A stretch of 64,000 nucleotides of DNA from Callorhinus ursinus (lineage: Eukaryota > Chordata > Mammalia > Carnivora > Otariidae): NCBI RefSeq assembly GCF_003265705.1, contig NW_020312817.1, positions 31,831,820 through 31,895,819 of the forward strand. Reading direction: 5' to 3'. Below the pieces are notes generated by a model. It was not told the origin of the DNA and ran no database searches. It was given only the letters and a program-made list of their open reading frames with translations. Numbering within the stretch: the stretch's first letter is position 1; the number at the start of each line of letters is the position of its first letter. Made by a program: the position numbers and the translations under genes. This document shows, piece by piece, positions 1-11,910 of this stretch.

Positions 1-491
1 AGTGAGAAAAAAGAAAGTGTAGTAATTAAGACAGAGACTTAAGTTGAAACAGTGTAGGAGTTGACAGAGATAAAGATGCAGATAAAGACTGACTTAGGCT
101 GACTTTGAAGACAGAACCAGTTTTTCCACTGGACTTTTCCAGGGCTTGTAGCCCCCTGCTCACACAGAGCCATTGTTTAAAACACCACCACCAAAAACCT
201 CATGGTGATTCTAAGAAAATGCCCAATCTGAAGAACATATCTATGGCTCAGGTCTCCTGGGGACTTTTTTAATATGTGCAAAGCCTCTAACATTATTCTT
301 CACAGCCATCTTCCGGGTAGACTAGCCGGGGCATGGTCGTCCCCAGACTTTAGAAAAAGAGAAAACAGCTGAGGAACTGAAGTCAAGTTTTCACAACTCG
401 ACCATGTTGAGAAGCAATACTATAGGATCTATCATGTTTGTTAGTTTACTGTTCAAGGAAAGTTTCCAAACTCTGTGAACTTCCATGTGGC
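1..491. other. Unassigned sequence, possible MIR remnant
   Basis: No gene is supported. Positions about 255-400 read weakly like the minus orientation of a MIR (internal 'acagctgaggaactgaagtc' resembles the MIR 'gaggaaactgagg' core), but it is too diverged to be sure. The rest shows nothing I recognise. Confidence 0.4.
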
Positions 492-522
492 TATATATAT
501 ATATGTGTGTGTCTGTATATAC

Positions 523-562
<40 letters not shown>

Positions 563-563
563 G
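492..563. repeat. (TA)n / (TG)n microsatellite
   Basis: Alternating TA with short TG and CATA interruptions over about 70 bp. The sequence is self-complementary and prone to slippage. Confidence 0.9.
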
Positions 564-577
564 GCAAGGATTAAAGC

Positions 578-722
578 TGTGACTTAGTAGAAGGAGCACA
601 GGATGTAGAGGAACCATCCAGCTCTGCAACCAACCGGCCAACCACCACACGAGTCTGAGTGCTAGCCCCGCACTTGAGTCAATTAACCTCTCTGAGCCAC
701 GATTTCCTTGTATGTAAAGTAG
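578..722 (+). repeat. MIR SINE fragment
   Basis: The order of the MIR core is kept: 'gaaggagcacagg' at the left, then 'gagtcaattaacctctctgagcc' spelling the typical '...aacctctctgagcctcag' motif, then a 'tgtaaagt' end. The copy is diverged and ancient. Confidence 0.7.
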
Positions 723-729
723 AGAAGTT

Positions 730-850
730 CACCCCTCAAGAAATATTTATTGAGCACCTACTATAGGTCAGACCCTGTGCTAGGCAGTGGGGACCCAATC
801 ATGAGCCAGCTCCCATCTGTCATAGGGATTAAATGGTGTTATGGCCACAG
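730..850 (-). repeat. L2 LINE 3' end
   Basis: 'atttattgagcacctacta' followed by 'ccctgtgctaggcagtgggga' is the reverse complement of the conserved L2 3' end, so the element lies on the minus strand. It directly follows the MIR. Confidence 0.75.
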
Positions 851-879
851 TCTGACTTTGGGCGCTGCAAGTTAAAAAC

Positions 880-1157
880 AGTTTTTACATTTTTGAATTA
901 GTGAAATAATTAAAAGGAGGATATTTTGTAACTTGTAAAAAAATTATATAAAATTCCAATTTCAGTGTCCACAAATAAAATTTCATTGGAACACAGTCCC
1001 ATTCATGAGCTGACATAGTGTCCAGAGGCTGCCTCCACGCTCCCATGGCAGACTGAGCAGTTGTAACAGAGACGGGACAACCCACAAATCTGCAAATATT
1101 TACTGTCTGACTCTTTACAAAAAAAAAAGGAAAAAAAATGTGCTGACCCTTGGACTA
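880..1157. mobile_element. hAT-Charlie-type DNA transposon remnant
   Basis: The internal stretch 'aaatttcattggaacacag', the middle 'gcctccacgctcccatggca', and the end 'atttactgtctgactctttac' followed by 'gtgctgacccttgg' match, in order, the common Charlie/MER1-group element whose terminus reads 'gccgacccctg'. It is non-autonomous and has no ORF. The subfamily is not fixed. Confidence 0.7.
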
Positions 1158-1159
1158 AA

Positions 1160-1950
1160 GGGAAAAAAACAAGGTGATTACAGACTGTGAAAAGCTCTAT
1201 GAAACTAAAAGAGGGAAGGAATTTGTCAAAGCTGTTAAGGTGAAAATTAAAATGCTCTGTGGCTTTATCTAGTATTTTGTAGAGTCAGCTCCGCTCCCAA
1301 ATCTGAGTGTTTCTAGGTCTCAGTGGGCTGCGGGTACCCACCGGGTGAAGGAACAGGTGCATCCGGAAGGTCAGTGGCTCCCGCCTCCACCTACGTGATG
1401 CAGGCCCTCTAGCCCCAGCCAAGACGCGCTGGTGTTCCGGAGTCTTCCGGGGAGACTCATGTGTTCTCAGGCTGCCCTCTGGGAATACACCTGTATTCTT
1501 GCCAAAGGCGCTGTTTCCGTGACACCAAAGGTGCAGGGACCAACATGCAGCTATGCTTTCTGCCATCCTCACCCGCGAGAGAGATGCCGTGCTGCGCAGG
1601 GGCAGGACAACGCCCCTCCTCCACTCGGTGTCCCTGGGAGTTAACTTTAAACCCAGAGCACACAGCTACGGCCTCTGTGTCCCTGAGACCCTGTGAAAAC
1701 GGCTCCTAAGGTCCCTGCTTGCTGCCGGTCCCCCTGGCCTGGGAGACGATGCCCGAACTCTCGTCCTTCCCCTCCCCCTCCGCCACGCCAACACCTTCCC
1801 CCCCACCCCGCCGCCGGGACCTGTATTGACGCCTGAATACAGGTGTGCTTCGGTTTTACAACCTGCTGTATGAGCTCTGTGGTATACACATGGTGTTTCC
1901 TAATCCAGCTCCCGGCAGCCCCCCACCCCTGCACTTTCTCCTACAACTCC
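1160..1950. other. Unassigned, GC-rising sequence
   Basis: The sequence becomes GC-rich after about 1,300. ORFs on both strands overlap one another, as expected from low stop density, and none resembles a known protein. No repeat family recognised. Confidence 0.5.
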
Positions 1951-2078
1951 GTGACACACGAGCTCGGGAAGCCGGCCGCAGCCTCCCTCGGTTCGCCCGG
2001 TGTGCGGTGCGCACGGGCCGGGCAGCTCTGGTCGTCGTCGGCGCCAAGCCAGTCGGGGGCCCAGGGCGCCCGGGAAGG
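1951..2078. promoter_or_regulatory. Small CpG-dense patch
   Basis: I count about 18 CpG dinucleotides in about 130 bp, far above the sparse CpG of the flanking DNA, within a broader GC-rich stretch (about 1,720-2,450). It is shorter than a standard CpG island. No TATA box or flanking gene is visible, so promoter function is only a possibility. A 178-residue ORF across it (1843-2379) matches nothing I know. Confidence 0.35.
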
Positions 2079-3235
2079 CAGGAGCACAGGCTGCAAGGGA
2101 GGCTCCCGCCTCTGGTTCCCTGTGCGGGGCACTCTGGCCTCTCTCACTGTCATCCTCCCGGACTCCGGCCTGCCCCTGCCCCATGGGCTGAACCCTGTCC
2201 TTGACTCCTCAGCCCAGCAAGTCCCACCGGCACCGGCTCTGCCAGCGACACCCTGCCGGGAAGGGTCCAGTTCCCCAGGTCCGTGGACGGCCTGCCACAA
2301 AGGCTCCACCAGCCAGGGCCCGCACAGCATTTCTCAACCTTGCGGGCGCTCCCCGCGCCCGCTGCATCTGGCCTGCTAGGTGTTCAGACTGGGTCAGCAT
2401 CCTTAACTCTCCCCTCCCCACCCATGCTTGGGCTTCCTGCCCCCCCCCCCGCATTTTTAAGGAGTGTCTTCGGCTCCCCTCTTTAGCCCAGAAACTCTCA
2501 CCGGCTTGCGTGAGATTGGGCTTCCGGTATGGAACAACCTCGCTGTTCCATCAGTTAATTCTGGCCTTTTCCAGGCTGGCTTCCTTCCTTTACCCTGAAG
2601 GACCTGCGCCACCAACGTCCCAGCATGGCTCAGGGCCCAAACGCACTTAACAGTGACGGCAGCTGGGGTCAGGGCTTGGTTTCAAGCTCTAGCCCAGCAG
2701 AACGAAAGGTGGGGAAACAGGTGGAAAAGGCAACTAGTAACACACGTCACACTGCCTCTGAGGTGGGCTCAAAAACTGGGGCGGGCCCCGCTTAATGGGA
2801 AAAGGCAGCCATTTTTCTTTGGGAAAAGGCAAAGACTCGGGAGGTGGGGAAGACAGAGGGTGGGGGGGGGTTGACAGAGCACAGACCTGCTACCCCAGGG
2901 GGGGCTAGTGTTGAGTTTCTTTTTTGAGGAAAGGCAACGTCTACATTTGTTTCTGTACCTTTAAGAAAGAGAGACAAAGGGACAGAGGGAAATGTGCACT
3001 TGCAGGACTCTCAAGCGATTAGCCAAATCCCCCTGGCTTCTCTGCCCTATTTCCAAGCCTGTGGATAGATCCAATTCCTCTCTTGTTCCTCTGTCCCTCC
3101 TAATCCAGGATACGATTGTATGAAGTAGATTAAAGGTGTCTGTGACCAGTGTAGGGCCTGCTGCACCTCAGGAACCGTTTTGCAAGAGTCTGTCTTCATT
3201 TTAATTCAATTAGCAAACTTGGAAAATGCTCATGC
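2079..3235. other. Unassigned sequence
   Basis: GC-rich to about 2,450, then ordinary composition with a C-run (2441-2450) and G-runs (2861-2870, 2899-2905). No gene or recognisable interspersed repeat. Confidence 0.5.
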
Positions 3236-3250
3236 TGACTGCTGATTCTT

Positions 3251-3449
3251 TTTTTTTTTTTTAAGATTTTATTTATTTATTTGACAGAGAGAGACACAGC
3301 GAGAGAGGGAACACAAGCAGGGGGAGTGGGAGAGGGAGAAGCAGCCCCTCCCCCAGGAGGGAGCCTGATGCGGGGCTCGATTCCAGGACTCTGGGATCAT
3401 CACCTGAGCTGAAGGCAGCCGATTAACAACTGAGCCACCCAGGCGCCCC
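3251..3449 (-). repeat. Can-SINE (SINEC), full length
   Basis: Minus-strand tRNA-Lys-derived SINE: poly-T, 'aagattttatttatttattt', purine-rich middle, and a 'gagccacccaggcgcccc' head at the right. It is flanked by a perfect 15-bp target-site duplication TGACTGCTGATTCTT at 3236-3250 and 3450-3464, so the insertion is recent and intact. Confidence 0.97.
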
Positions 3450-3464
3450 TGACTGCTGATTCTT

Positions 3465-4414
3465 GATGACAAAGTGAAAATTGATGCAAAGTTTTATAGG
3501 GAGTTTGTAACCTATGGGACTCTCTGTCCCTCCAGCAACGCCCTTAAAAAGCAAGCTCTCAGAGGCTGGTGATCAGGCATGTTTCAGGAAAAATTCTTTC
3601 ATCGGGTGGGAAGTCAAATGGGGGACGTCCAGGGTCCCTTCTAATTCAAAGCTTTTATGTCTCTAAGGTTACTGGATGCCGAAGTGCAGGGCCAGAAAAA
3701 AACGTCTAACAGAAGCAGTTTTAAAAAGACTTGACAACGTGGTTTACCCAGAGCAATGTAAGCCCAAACATTTTGAACTAGAGCTGTCAACCAAGAATGT
3801 GTTTGCAAACCAGATACAATTTAAAATAAACTTCAGCCGGCAAATGACAAACCTTCCCTAAAAAGGTAATTAGATGGTGAGTGAACAAACTTTGGAAGTG
3901 GTATTAGAACAGATTTCTACACCATCCAACAGGCGTTCACCCTTTTAACTCCAAACGGACCTGTGCACTTGTTTGGGGCGGGAGTGGGGTGGTGAGGGGG
4001 TGGGAATAAAAAAAGGGGAAACGTTAGGATTGTTGCATTCTACTCAGCCGGAGGCTGTGGGAAAGTGACAGGAAACGGAGTACTCCGTGGTAGCTTTACA
4101 GAGGAAAGCAAAACAGGCTAAATCCTGAGGATTGTGGTGCGGGAAGAAAGGGTTATAAAGTGGGTAAGGTGAGGTCCCCGGGGCCGTGGGAGCAGGAGGT
4201 CCCTGGGACAGTGGGACACACCTCAGTCCAGCTGCTGGTACCCACAGCAGGTGGACAGGGAGTGGCTTACCTTCTTCCTCTGTCACTGGTGCCCTTCTAG
4301 ATCTTCAAGGCACCATATTTGGAAAAGTTCTCGTTCCTTTGAGGCTCATACCCTTCACCCACACTAACCTCTACCTTTTATTGGTGTGGGGGTGGGAGGA
4401 GTTTTGGTTTTGAC
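3465..4414. other. Unassigned sequence with a 61-codon ORF
   Basis: No recognised repeat. An ORF at 3676-3861 (+) begins with a basic Met-Pro-Lys-Cys-Arg segment, but has no known homology and no supporting context, so I treat it as chance. A G-rich run lies at about 3,975-4,005. Confidence 0.4.
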
Positions 4415-4985
4415 AAAATATATTTTTTAATATTTTCACTGTGCAATAGATCATACTTACAAGAGTGTGCATGACCTATATGTACAGTTTAAAGAATATT
4501 AGCAAAGCCAAGCGCCCACACATTACCACCCAGCTTAAGGAATAAAATATGGCCGATACCTGGAAGCTCCCTCTGTTCCTGCACCCCTTTCCAATTGGCT
4601 CTCCAGCCCTGGGGCAAGCCACTGATCTGACACCTGAGTTGTCCCTTGCTTTTCTTCCTGGTTTCAATCCATTTATAAGGGATCCCTAACCATTATATTG
4701 CTTAATGGTGCCTGGTTTTGAAGTTCATCTCATGAATCCATACTAATTATAATCTTCTCTATTTGCTCTTTATGATCCACGGTCAGTATTTTTGAAATTC
4801 GATATGTAGCTGGAGTTTATTCATAGTCTGTACTACATAGGATTCCATGGTCTGATTACACCACGATCACTTCTCCATTCTCTTGTTTACGGACATATGG
4901 GTTATCTTTTTAGTTATAAACACAGCTATTGTGAACATTCTCATACAGGTCTCCTATAGCATACGTGCGAGCATTTTCTAGGACC
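4415..4985 (-). repeat. Ancient L1 (L1M-type) 3' region
   Basis: The text reads as the reverse complement of an old L1 3' end: 'cacattaccacccagcttaagga', 'gattccatggtctgattacacca', 'gtttacggacatatgggtt' and 'ctattgtgaacattctcat' occur in the expected antisense order. Diverged and without an ORF. Confidence 0.7.
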
Positions 4986-5284
4986 CAGCGACTCAGAGTG
5001 TCCTCTGCAGCCCCACTCCCTGCTGGTGCCCAAACCGGCACTGCTTTACGACGACGAGTGAAGGAATTTGGCATCAGATCATGAAGCAACTACACTATTA
5101 AATACAGTGTTGGGGGACCAGCAGTTTTCCTAGGGCAGCACTTCAAAGGAGCAGCTGAGCTACGTTCTGGGACAAGCACCTCAGTTTTTCTTACGTCTGG
5201 GACTTTGCTGAGCACGAGGTGCCCTTTACCTTTTTTCTTCACCTTCATCTCCTGACCTTAGGGTCACCTCTCCCCAGTCGGTGC
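4986..5284. other. Unassigned sequence
   Basis: Nothing recognised. It may include an unrecognisable extension of the neighbouring L1. Confidence 0.4.
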
Positions 5285-5362
5285 AGACGGGCCCCTCACT
5301 CAGTCTTGAAATTTTGCTCAACAAAAATCTGTTGAATGGATGAATGAATGAATGAATGAATG
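5285..5362 (+). repeat. L2 3' terminus with (GAAT)n tail
   Basis: 'gctcaacaaaaatctgttgaa' followed by five to six GAAT units is the usual L2 3' end ('...ctcaataaatgtttgttgaatgaatg'). Confidence 0.6.
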
Positions 5363-7585
5363 GTTTTCCCTTCCCCACCCGCACATCTTCCTTAGGAGCT
5401 TCTTTGTTCTTCCATGAACCTCCTCTCCCCAGTTGATTTGTCGGGGGGAGGCAGGGGCAAGCATGGACATGCAGGCTGGGAGAATCAAAGCCCTTTCCAG
5501 CATTTTTCCTCCTGGAGCCAATAAAGGAGGTCACACTACCTCTCCAGTGCAAAAGCTACGACACCATTCCACGGGCTGTCAGCCACCCTCTTTACCAGCT
5601 CAGGAGGAAGCAGGTCTGCAATGACAGGGGATTGATTCAAGGTACAGAGAAAATGAGTAGGAACAAGAATAGGAGAGAGGAGCTGGTAGCACTCAGTCCC
5701 CGGTTCCACCATGTTGGGCTTGGCTGCATCTTGCCCTTTCCATGTGGTTATTCAGCCTCATTCTTGGTTTTTCCCTTTTTGCCCAAGCTGGCCGGAACTG
5801 TGTTTCCAGGTCTGGAAAGAAAATAAATGCTCCATACTTTAGCCCTCATAAGGGACACAAAGCTGGAATTGAGATTAACTTTTGGACTGCAATGCTTGTT
5901 TTCATGGATATGTTTGAAGAATGGTTATCAGTCCTTTGGATTTGTGTTGGCACAAACACCAAACCAAAACCCAAACCGAACCAAACAAAAAATACCAAGC
6001 AAATGGGAGATCTGAGGTTACCATACTGCCGAAAGTGTCATTCACATCTTTCCCACCACTGCTCAGGTATCAGCTCGGTGGTTTTGCTTGGCTCATGACC
6101 ACATGTGTGTCAACGCTGATCTCACACCAGGCACGCAAGGCCCTCTTTCCCAGGGGCAACCTCTGTGGTACATCATTCGGGATACCATGTGACAGCACGA
6201 GGAAGGCTCTTTTCCCACATCCAAATATAACCCACACATATGTGGAGGGTCTGGGAAGAATGTGTGATAGCAGCCGGGACAGTTGAGGATCTGCTGATAA
6301 AAGGAGATGGAGAAACTCTACGCAAAGGGCTGTAAGAAATAGCAGGAGTCTCCTGAGGAACATTCGATCCAGAAATAATTGCTTTAAAAGCCAGAGGGGC
6401 TTTTAAAACTGTTTTACCACAGAAATTGAAAGCCCTTTGTGGGCATTTCATCTGTCTTAGTTCAACCCGAAGGTGGACACAGAGCACAATTAAGTCACAG
6501 TTGTGGTGTCTGGAGTGGATAGAACAGATCAGGGCATCCCCTCCCTCCACCTCACCCATAGATACGCACCCCACATGTTCTTAGGTCACCTTGTCACAGT
6601 CTGTTCTGGGATCTGCCCAACGTGGGCATGCCCCTGCGGTGGATAATCTTGGTGCTCCTCCAAGGTTCTCTCACGTCTCTTCTGAAGGCTTCCATGCCCT
6701 CCCTTCCATGTTTTCTCTCTCTTGCCAGGGCTGCTCCTGGGCTGTGTAAACCCCCTTTGCTCACAGCCAGAAGAGCTGAAAGTGGCTGGCCATTTAACCC
6801 CCAACTCTGTGGCCCTTAGCCAGTAAATGCTGGGGAGTACGAAAGCCCCCTCTCTTGACTCAGGCTGGTACGACTCTGGAGCAGGTGTTTGAGAACTCCG
6901 AAAAGTAAACCGTAGCAGGCGAACTAGGGGGAAAGATGGGGATCCAGGGCACCACAAACCTACTGGTGAGTTTGTCATTAGTTTTTCCTCCAATAGCTAG
7001 CTCCCTGCCTGCACTCGGAGCAGCTTAAAACTCAGAAGAGGACAGTGAGGCACAGACTGAGTGCTCCAGGGGGCACACAGAAGGGAATCCTCGTGCTGAG
7101 AGACAGAGAGCAAAGTGTACCACTTTACTGTTTTTTTTTCTTTCTTCCTTTCTGCTTCTCTATGTCCCAGCCCCCAAGCAGTGCCATGGCTATAGGGCCT
7201 GGTATAGAGTACCAAGCTCAAGGAGTGCTAGCTATTAACACCGATGCATGAATCACTTTCACTGAATGATATTTTTTGGCTCAGGACTGGTCATCTCAGC
7301 TGGGGACGAATGATGTTGAAGCTGGAAGATGGAGGTTGGAAGAGAAAGTTGTACTTCTCCTGGGAGTTTTAGTTACCTACTCCCACCTGAGAGCCTCCCA
7401 CATTATCTTCATTTCTCCTTCTCTCTCCCTTCCCTTCCTCCCTTAAGCGAAAGAAGGGACGAGTGTGTATCCGAGAGGACATGTTTTGCAGGAGTTGAAA
7501 AAGAGTAAGACTCATTTCCTCACTCTCAGCTTCAAGCCCAGACTGAGAGCACTATTAAATAAGTCAAATAATCTGTAAGTTAACA
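5363..7585. other. Unassigned sequence
   Basis: No gene or confident repeat. Small features: an A/C-rich low-complexity run at about 5,957-5,997 and a T-rich pyrimidine stretch at 7,129-7,160. ORFs of 118-135 codons overlap on both strands and show no recognisable domains. Confidence 0.5.
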
Positions 7586-7589
7586 AAAG

Positions 7590-7815
7590 TTGAGAGTAGA
7601 AAGAGCACTAGCCTTGGAATCAGAAGGCCTGGATTCAAACCACAGTTGTGTCTCTTATTAAATCCATGGCGGTGAGCAAACATCTTATACTCCATGGCCT
7701 TCCGTCTGCTCTTAAATTGCATCTTAATTGGGGGTAATGATACCTGCTTGAGGCTTCATGCATTGACATCTGTGAAAATACCTGGTACACATCAGGTATA
7801 AATATTGTGGGACTT
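7590..7815 (+). repeat. MIR SINE
   Basis: 'gagcactagccttggaatcag', 'ggcctggattcaaacc' and a right part '...aatgatacctgcttgaggc' through 'gtgaaaatacctggtacacat' follow the MIR consensus order in plus orientation. Confidence 0.75.
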
Positions 7816-7914
7816 GGTCTTGATTTTTATCCCCTCGGTACTCAAAATTTAAGCTAGACAAAATGAAAGAAACTCAGAAAACATCAAAAATCGAATTTCA
7901 GAGCTGGAGTTGAT

Positions 7915-8052
7915 GTGACCTCTCACCTCTGGGAAGAGAAAGTGGGGGTCCAGAGGAGCTAAGCGACTTCTCTAAAGCCACCTGGTCAGTTGCAGAGCTG
8001 GGGCTAGAATCTGGTCTTCACCAACCGGTTCTCAGCGTTCTGTTCCCACAGG
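7915..8052 (-). repeat. MIR SINE
   Basis: 'ggtccagaggagctaagcga', 'agccacctggtcagttgcag', 'agctggggctagaatc' match the antisense MIR core ('...cccagagaggttaagtaactt...cacagctagt...agagctgggattcgaac'). Confidence 0.7.
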
Positions 8053-9383
8053 TGCCCTTACAGTGAGCGAGTTAGCATGGTGGCTACCTTCACGGCGGAC
8101 AGGCTGGTCTCACGAATACGAAGCAGGTGAGAGTAGCTGAGAGGACGCTACGTCATCCAGCCCCGGCCTGCTTGCCATACAAGGTTAAGGGACTTCAGGA
8201 TCCTTGGGGACAAGGAGGCCCTCTCATGAGCCTTACAGGCTATTTGACTAGGAGGGAAAGATAACAAATACCTGTGGTAACTGATTTACTACGTGAGCCA
8301 GACTCCTAAGGGCACAAGGAGAAAACAGCTTTATTCTTTCCCACCACGGCCTTTTAACCCCTCTCCGGGGGCCCCTCCCCCCAGCCCCAAATGACAGCTC
8401 AAGCCAGTTACACGTTTCCCAGCCACTTTCACAATTAATTAATTGCATCATTTTCAGATACTGAAAAAGCACAGTCAAATCTAAACCCAAACATCTCTAT
8501 CACGTCCAGTGTAAAGCATCCCCTATCTCTAGATTGATCCTGACCCCCAAACTGCAGACCAGCAGTAGGAATGATTCTGTGGTTGCCCTGCGTTCTTTCT
8601 GCACCTGCCTCTTCCTCTACTTCCCCCACTGACCATAATGGCCAAGGTAGCGATCCCAGGCTCATCCAGGGTAGAGGTAAGGGGGTTGGGGGCGGGGGGG
8701 TACAGATAAGTGGGCCAACAGGTTTCATTTAGCCTGTGCTGTTGTGATCTGCCCTTGGTGAGCTCTGTGTGGCCAGGGCCCAAACACTGGGTCTTTCTCA
8801 AAGAAAGAGCTGTGTGGGGTCTCCAGAGAACTTCCTCTTTGATTTACTCTCCAGTTCTTCCTCGTTCCTCCAAAGGCACGCTGACAGAGTCCCCTTCTTT
8901 TAGAGCCACCTTATCCTTATAGACCATCTTCCTGAGCCAGACCTTTCAACTCAAGCCAGATCCCCTTCCACAAGTGTCCGCCACACGCTGGAATTGCAAG
9001 CTGCCCCCAAGAACTTTTTCAAGGTCTCTCCATTAGCAAGCATGTTGCCGCATCTCAACCGAGCTGCAGCAGAGGGGCAACTGGAGATGTCAGTTACCCC
9101 CTACGGTTGTACCATCTTCCCTATGAATGGTTTTTCAAACCCCCACCTTGGATCACCTCTCAGGAAATGCCAAAGACAGTTCAAATGGTGTGAATTGAAA
9201 TGTAAAACCAGTCAAGTGGCTATAGCTTCCTCAGCGTTAGTGTGTGGGACAGCTATCAAAGGACAACCCTGGGACATCCTGGATGTTTTATTACCCAGAC
9301 ACCCAACTCTTTGAGAGGCAGGTAGAGGCCTGTAGAACTTTGAGTCTGAGCTTTTCATGGGGATCATGAAATCAATTAGTATG
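8053..9383. other. Unassigned sequence
   Basis: No gene or interspersed repeat recognised. A G-run lies at about 8,680-8,700. A 106-codon ORF (8994-9314, +) has no known homolog. Confidence 0.5.
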
Positions 9384-9398
9384 TCAACTAACATTTCT

Positions 9399-9603
9399 TT
9401 CTTTTTTTTTTTAATATTTTATTTATTTATTTGACAGAGAGAGACACAGTGAGAGAGGGAACACAAGCAAGCGGAGTGGGAGAGGGAGAAGCAGGCTTCC
9501 CGCAGAGCAGGGAGCCCGATGCAGGGCTCGATCCCAGGACCCTGGGATCATGACCTGAGCCGGTTAGGGCAGACGCTTAATGACTGAGCCACCCAGGCGC
9601 CCC
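9399..9603 (-). repeat. Can-SINE (SINEC), full length
   Basis: Minus-strand copy with a T-rich tail and a 'gagccacccaggcgcccc' head. Perfect 15-bp target-site duplication TCAACTAACATTTCT at 9384-9398 and 9604-9618. Confidence 0.97.
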
Positions 9604-9618
9604 TCAACTAACATTTCT

Positions 9619-10019
9619 GAATAGAATAGAGAATATCACACTGCATCATATGGGACGATGAAGCATTGTTTTGCAAAGTTTTTATTACTGTGTGTGTGTA
9701 AAATGTAGCAGGGTTTTTTTTGTTTTGTTTTGTTTTTTAGGTTTTTTTTTTTACCCACGGATCACTGTCAAAAATGTTTAGAAACTCTGCTTTACAGAAT
9801 AACTTCTAGCCAAACTTCTAGCTATTACAGTTAAATGCTTTTACATTCCCCACAGATATAAAATAATGCAAAAAATATTTTGTTTTTTTTTAATGCAGTA
9901 AACAAAATTTGGAGCTATTTTAGTAAAAATCCAATTAAGTAGACTGCTCAGGGAATTTACTATCCTGGTTAATTGAATCTCTGCATTAATGAGGACAAAT
10001 TTGAAAACCCTGTCAAGAC
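9619..10019. other. T-rich unassigned sequence
   Basis: Contains a T/TTTTG low-complexity stretch (about 9,713-9,753) and is AT-rich throughout. No gene. Confidence 0.5.
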
Positions 10020-10190
10020 GCAGGATCGCAGAACTTTAGAGGTGGATGAGACCTTGGAGATGGGTTTTCTCCAGCTCCCTCATTCCCCCGCTGGTGGGGG
10101 CCCAGGCCCAGAGGAGGGAGTGGCTTGCCCTGGGCCCAGTGGGCGAGGAGGGGGGAAGCCAAGACCCAGGCCCACAAATGGCCGGCTCAG
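10020..10190 (-). repeat. MIR-like fragment
   Basis: 'aactttagaggtggatgaga', 'ccttggagatg', 'ccagctccctcatt' and 'ggcccagaggagggagtggct' follow the pattern of old MIR-family copies in antisense orientation. The GC-rich middle is diverged. Confidence 0.5.
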
Positions 10191-10689
10191 AGCTCCCATG
10201 AGATACAGCTGAATCTCAGTGCAGTCGCCCATAACGCTCCGGGTTGCTTCTTAAAATAAAACCCCAGCTCTCAGCTTGTCTTTGCCATTGTCTTTTCCCA
10301 TAGGTCAGCGCCCCTGATTTACAGAATTTAGAGGAAACACCAAAGATCTGCTGGTAGCATCTTAAAGGTTGGTGTGGCTGAGCCTCTCACTTTTTCTCTC
10401 TCTCTCTTTCTCTCTCTGATTTATTAGAACTCACTTTTCTTTGTTTGCTCTGATCTTGTTTCTTCACATATATTATTAGTATTCCAGACACAGGGTGAGA
10501 ACTTTTATTTTTTAAATATGTTTTTTATATTGCTTGAGGCTGAAAGAGGTTGTTTTCATTCTTGGAACTCACTACACCATCCGATGACCCCAGCTTGCCA
10601 CTGTTCCGGCATACAGACTAGCATTTCATTCATTCTAGCACACTGACACTGAAATGCATAGCGCCGTCCTCCAAAGACGCTTGCTGTCC
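10191..10689. other. Unassigned sequence with (CT)n
   Basis: A CT/CTTT dinucleotide tract sits at about 10,395-10,418. No gene or confident repeat otherwise. Confidence 0.5.
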
Positions 10690-11070
10690 TCTGTGTATAT
10701 TCGTTCTTTCAACGCATATATACAAGCACCTACTGTGTGGCAGGGGCAGGCACTGTGTGGGATGCTGGGGATGCAGCAGGGAATAAAATGGAAAAATTCT
10801 TACCCTTACAAAACTTGTATTCCGATGGTAACAAATAGACAGTAGGTGAATACACAAGTAAGTACATGGTATGTCAGATCGTAATAGGTATGAAGCGGGG
10901 GAAGCTAGATAGAGGAAAATAGGGATTGCTGGGGGTGGGTCATTACTATTTTATCCTCAGGGAGGATCTTGGTATTCAAAATACAGAGACCTAAAGGAAG
11001 GAAAGGGAGTGAGACACGTCATGCCCTGGGAGGAGGGAGTTGCTGGCAGAGAAAAAAATAGCAAGTGAAC
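10690..11070 (-). repeat. L2 LINE fragment
   Basis: 'caagcacctactgtgtggcag', 'gatgctggggatgcagcaggg' and 'aaaacttgtattccgatgg' are the reverse complement of the L2 3' end. The antisense L2 body continues, with 'ttgctggcagagaaaaaaatagcaag' in place of the consensus 'gcagagggaacagcaagtgc'. Confidence 0.75.
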
Positions 11071-11189
11071 AGCATTTTAAGTATCAGGCTACAAATACTT
11101 TACATCAGGTACCAACGTCGGACTTGTTAAATCCCCCTCACCGGTGGCACAGTCCTAAAGGTTATTAGATGTTGATTTAGGGTAATACA

Positions 11190-11910
11190 AGTTGCGTTGA
11201 TTTGTTCCATTCACAAGCATAAGTGCCAAATGCAGGCATTCTGTAGTGAAAGACACAGATGGTCCCTGCCCTCACAATTAGTGACCAGTCAAAAAATCAC
11301 TATCCATAATGGTCAGGGTAGTAAGAGTGCTGCAGAGGAGAAAAAGCATGAAAAGTCTCCCAGAATAGGAGGAAGGGGGCTTTCAAGAAGAGGAAATAAC
11401 AGGCTTGGGTAGGAGAGCAGATGGTACATGCCGGGGTTCCCAGGTTGGTATGATTGGAAAGTGAGTCTCGGGAAATGGGGGTAGAAATGGGAGCACATGT
11501 GGATGCCCCTCTGCTCCCTGGAGCACTGTTAAAATCTTTCCTGGTTGCAGCCCCAAAAAAGTGGGCTGGGTTGGGGGAGGTGGGTGGGGGGGCTCCGGAC
11601 AGGTAGAGAGGAGACACATTATAAAGTCACAAAGGTAAATATTTAAAGCAGAAGAATGATTTGATTGGATTTGCCTTTTATAAAGATCCACTGATACACA
11701 GAGGATGAAAGAGGGAGAGACTGGAAGCTGGAGAATCAGTGAAGAGGCTGAAGGGGCCGACAGATCCGGAGTAATGTGGGTGAGAAAGGCAGGAGGCCCC
11801 CTAAGAGGCTGACAGAAGACACCGAAAGCGCGGGCTGGGCTTGCTGCCCTTTCGAGGACCGCGTGGACACGAAACAGGGTTGGATGCTGTATCCGGGGCA
11901 CGAGAAACAA
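11190..11910 (-). repeat. L2 LINE fragment, long and degraded
   Basis: 'ggtccctgccctcaca', then 'gaatgatttgattggatttgcc', 'taaagatccactgata' and 'agagggagagactggaagctgg' follow antisense L2 order. The stretch 11,420-11,600 does not align by eye and may be another insertion. The 204-codon minus-strand ORF over it (11383-11997) is antisense-repeat coincidence, not an L2 reading frame I can recognise. Confidence 0.6.

Noticed and set aside
453..650. 65-codon minus-strand ORF
   Set aside because: Half of it is the TA/TG microsatellite (Ile-Tyr repeats).
1843..2379. 178-codon ORF in the GC-rich block
   Set aside because: Several overlapping ORFs on both strands are open in the same place, as expected from high GC; composition is Pro/Ser/Gly without domains.
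3676..3861. 61-codon ORF with a basic N-terminus
   Set aside because: Length is within chance expectation, no family recognised, and no promoter or splice context.
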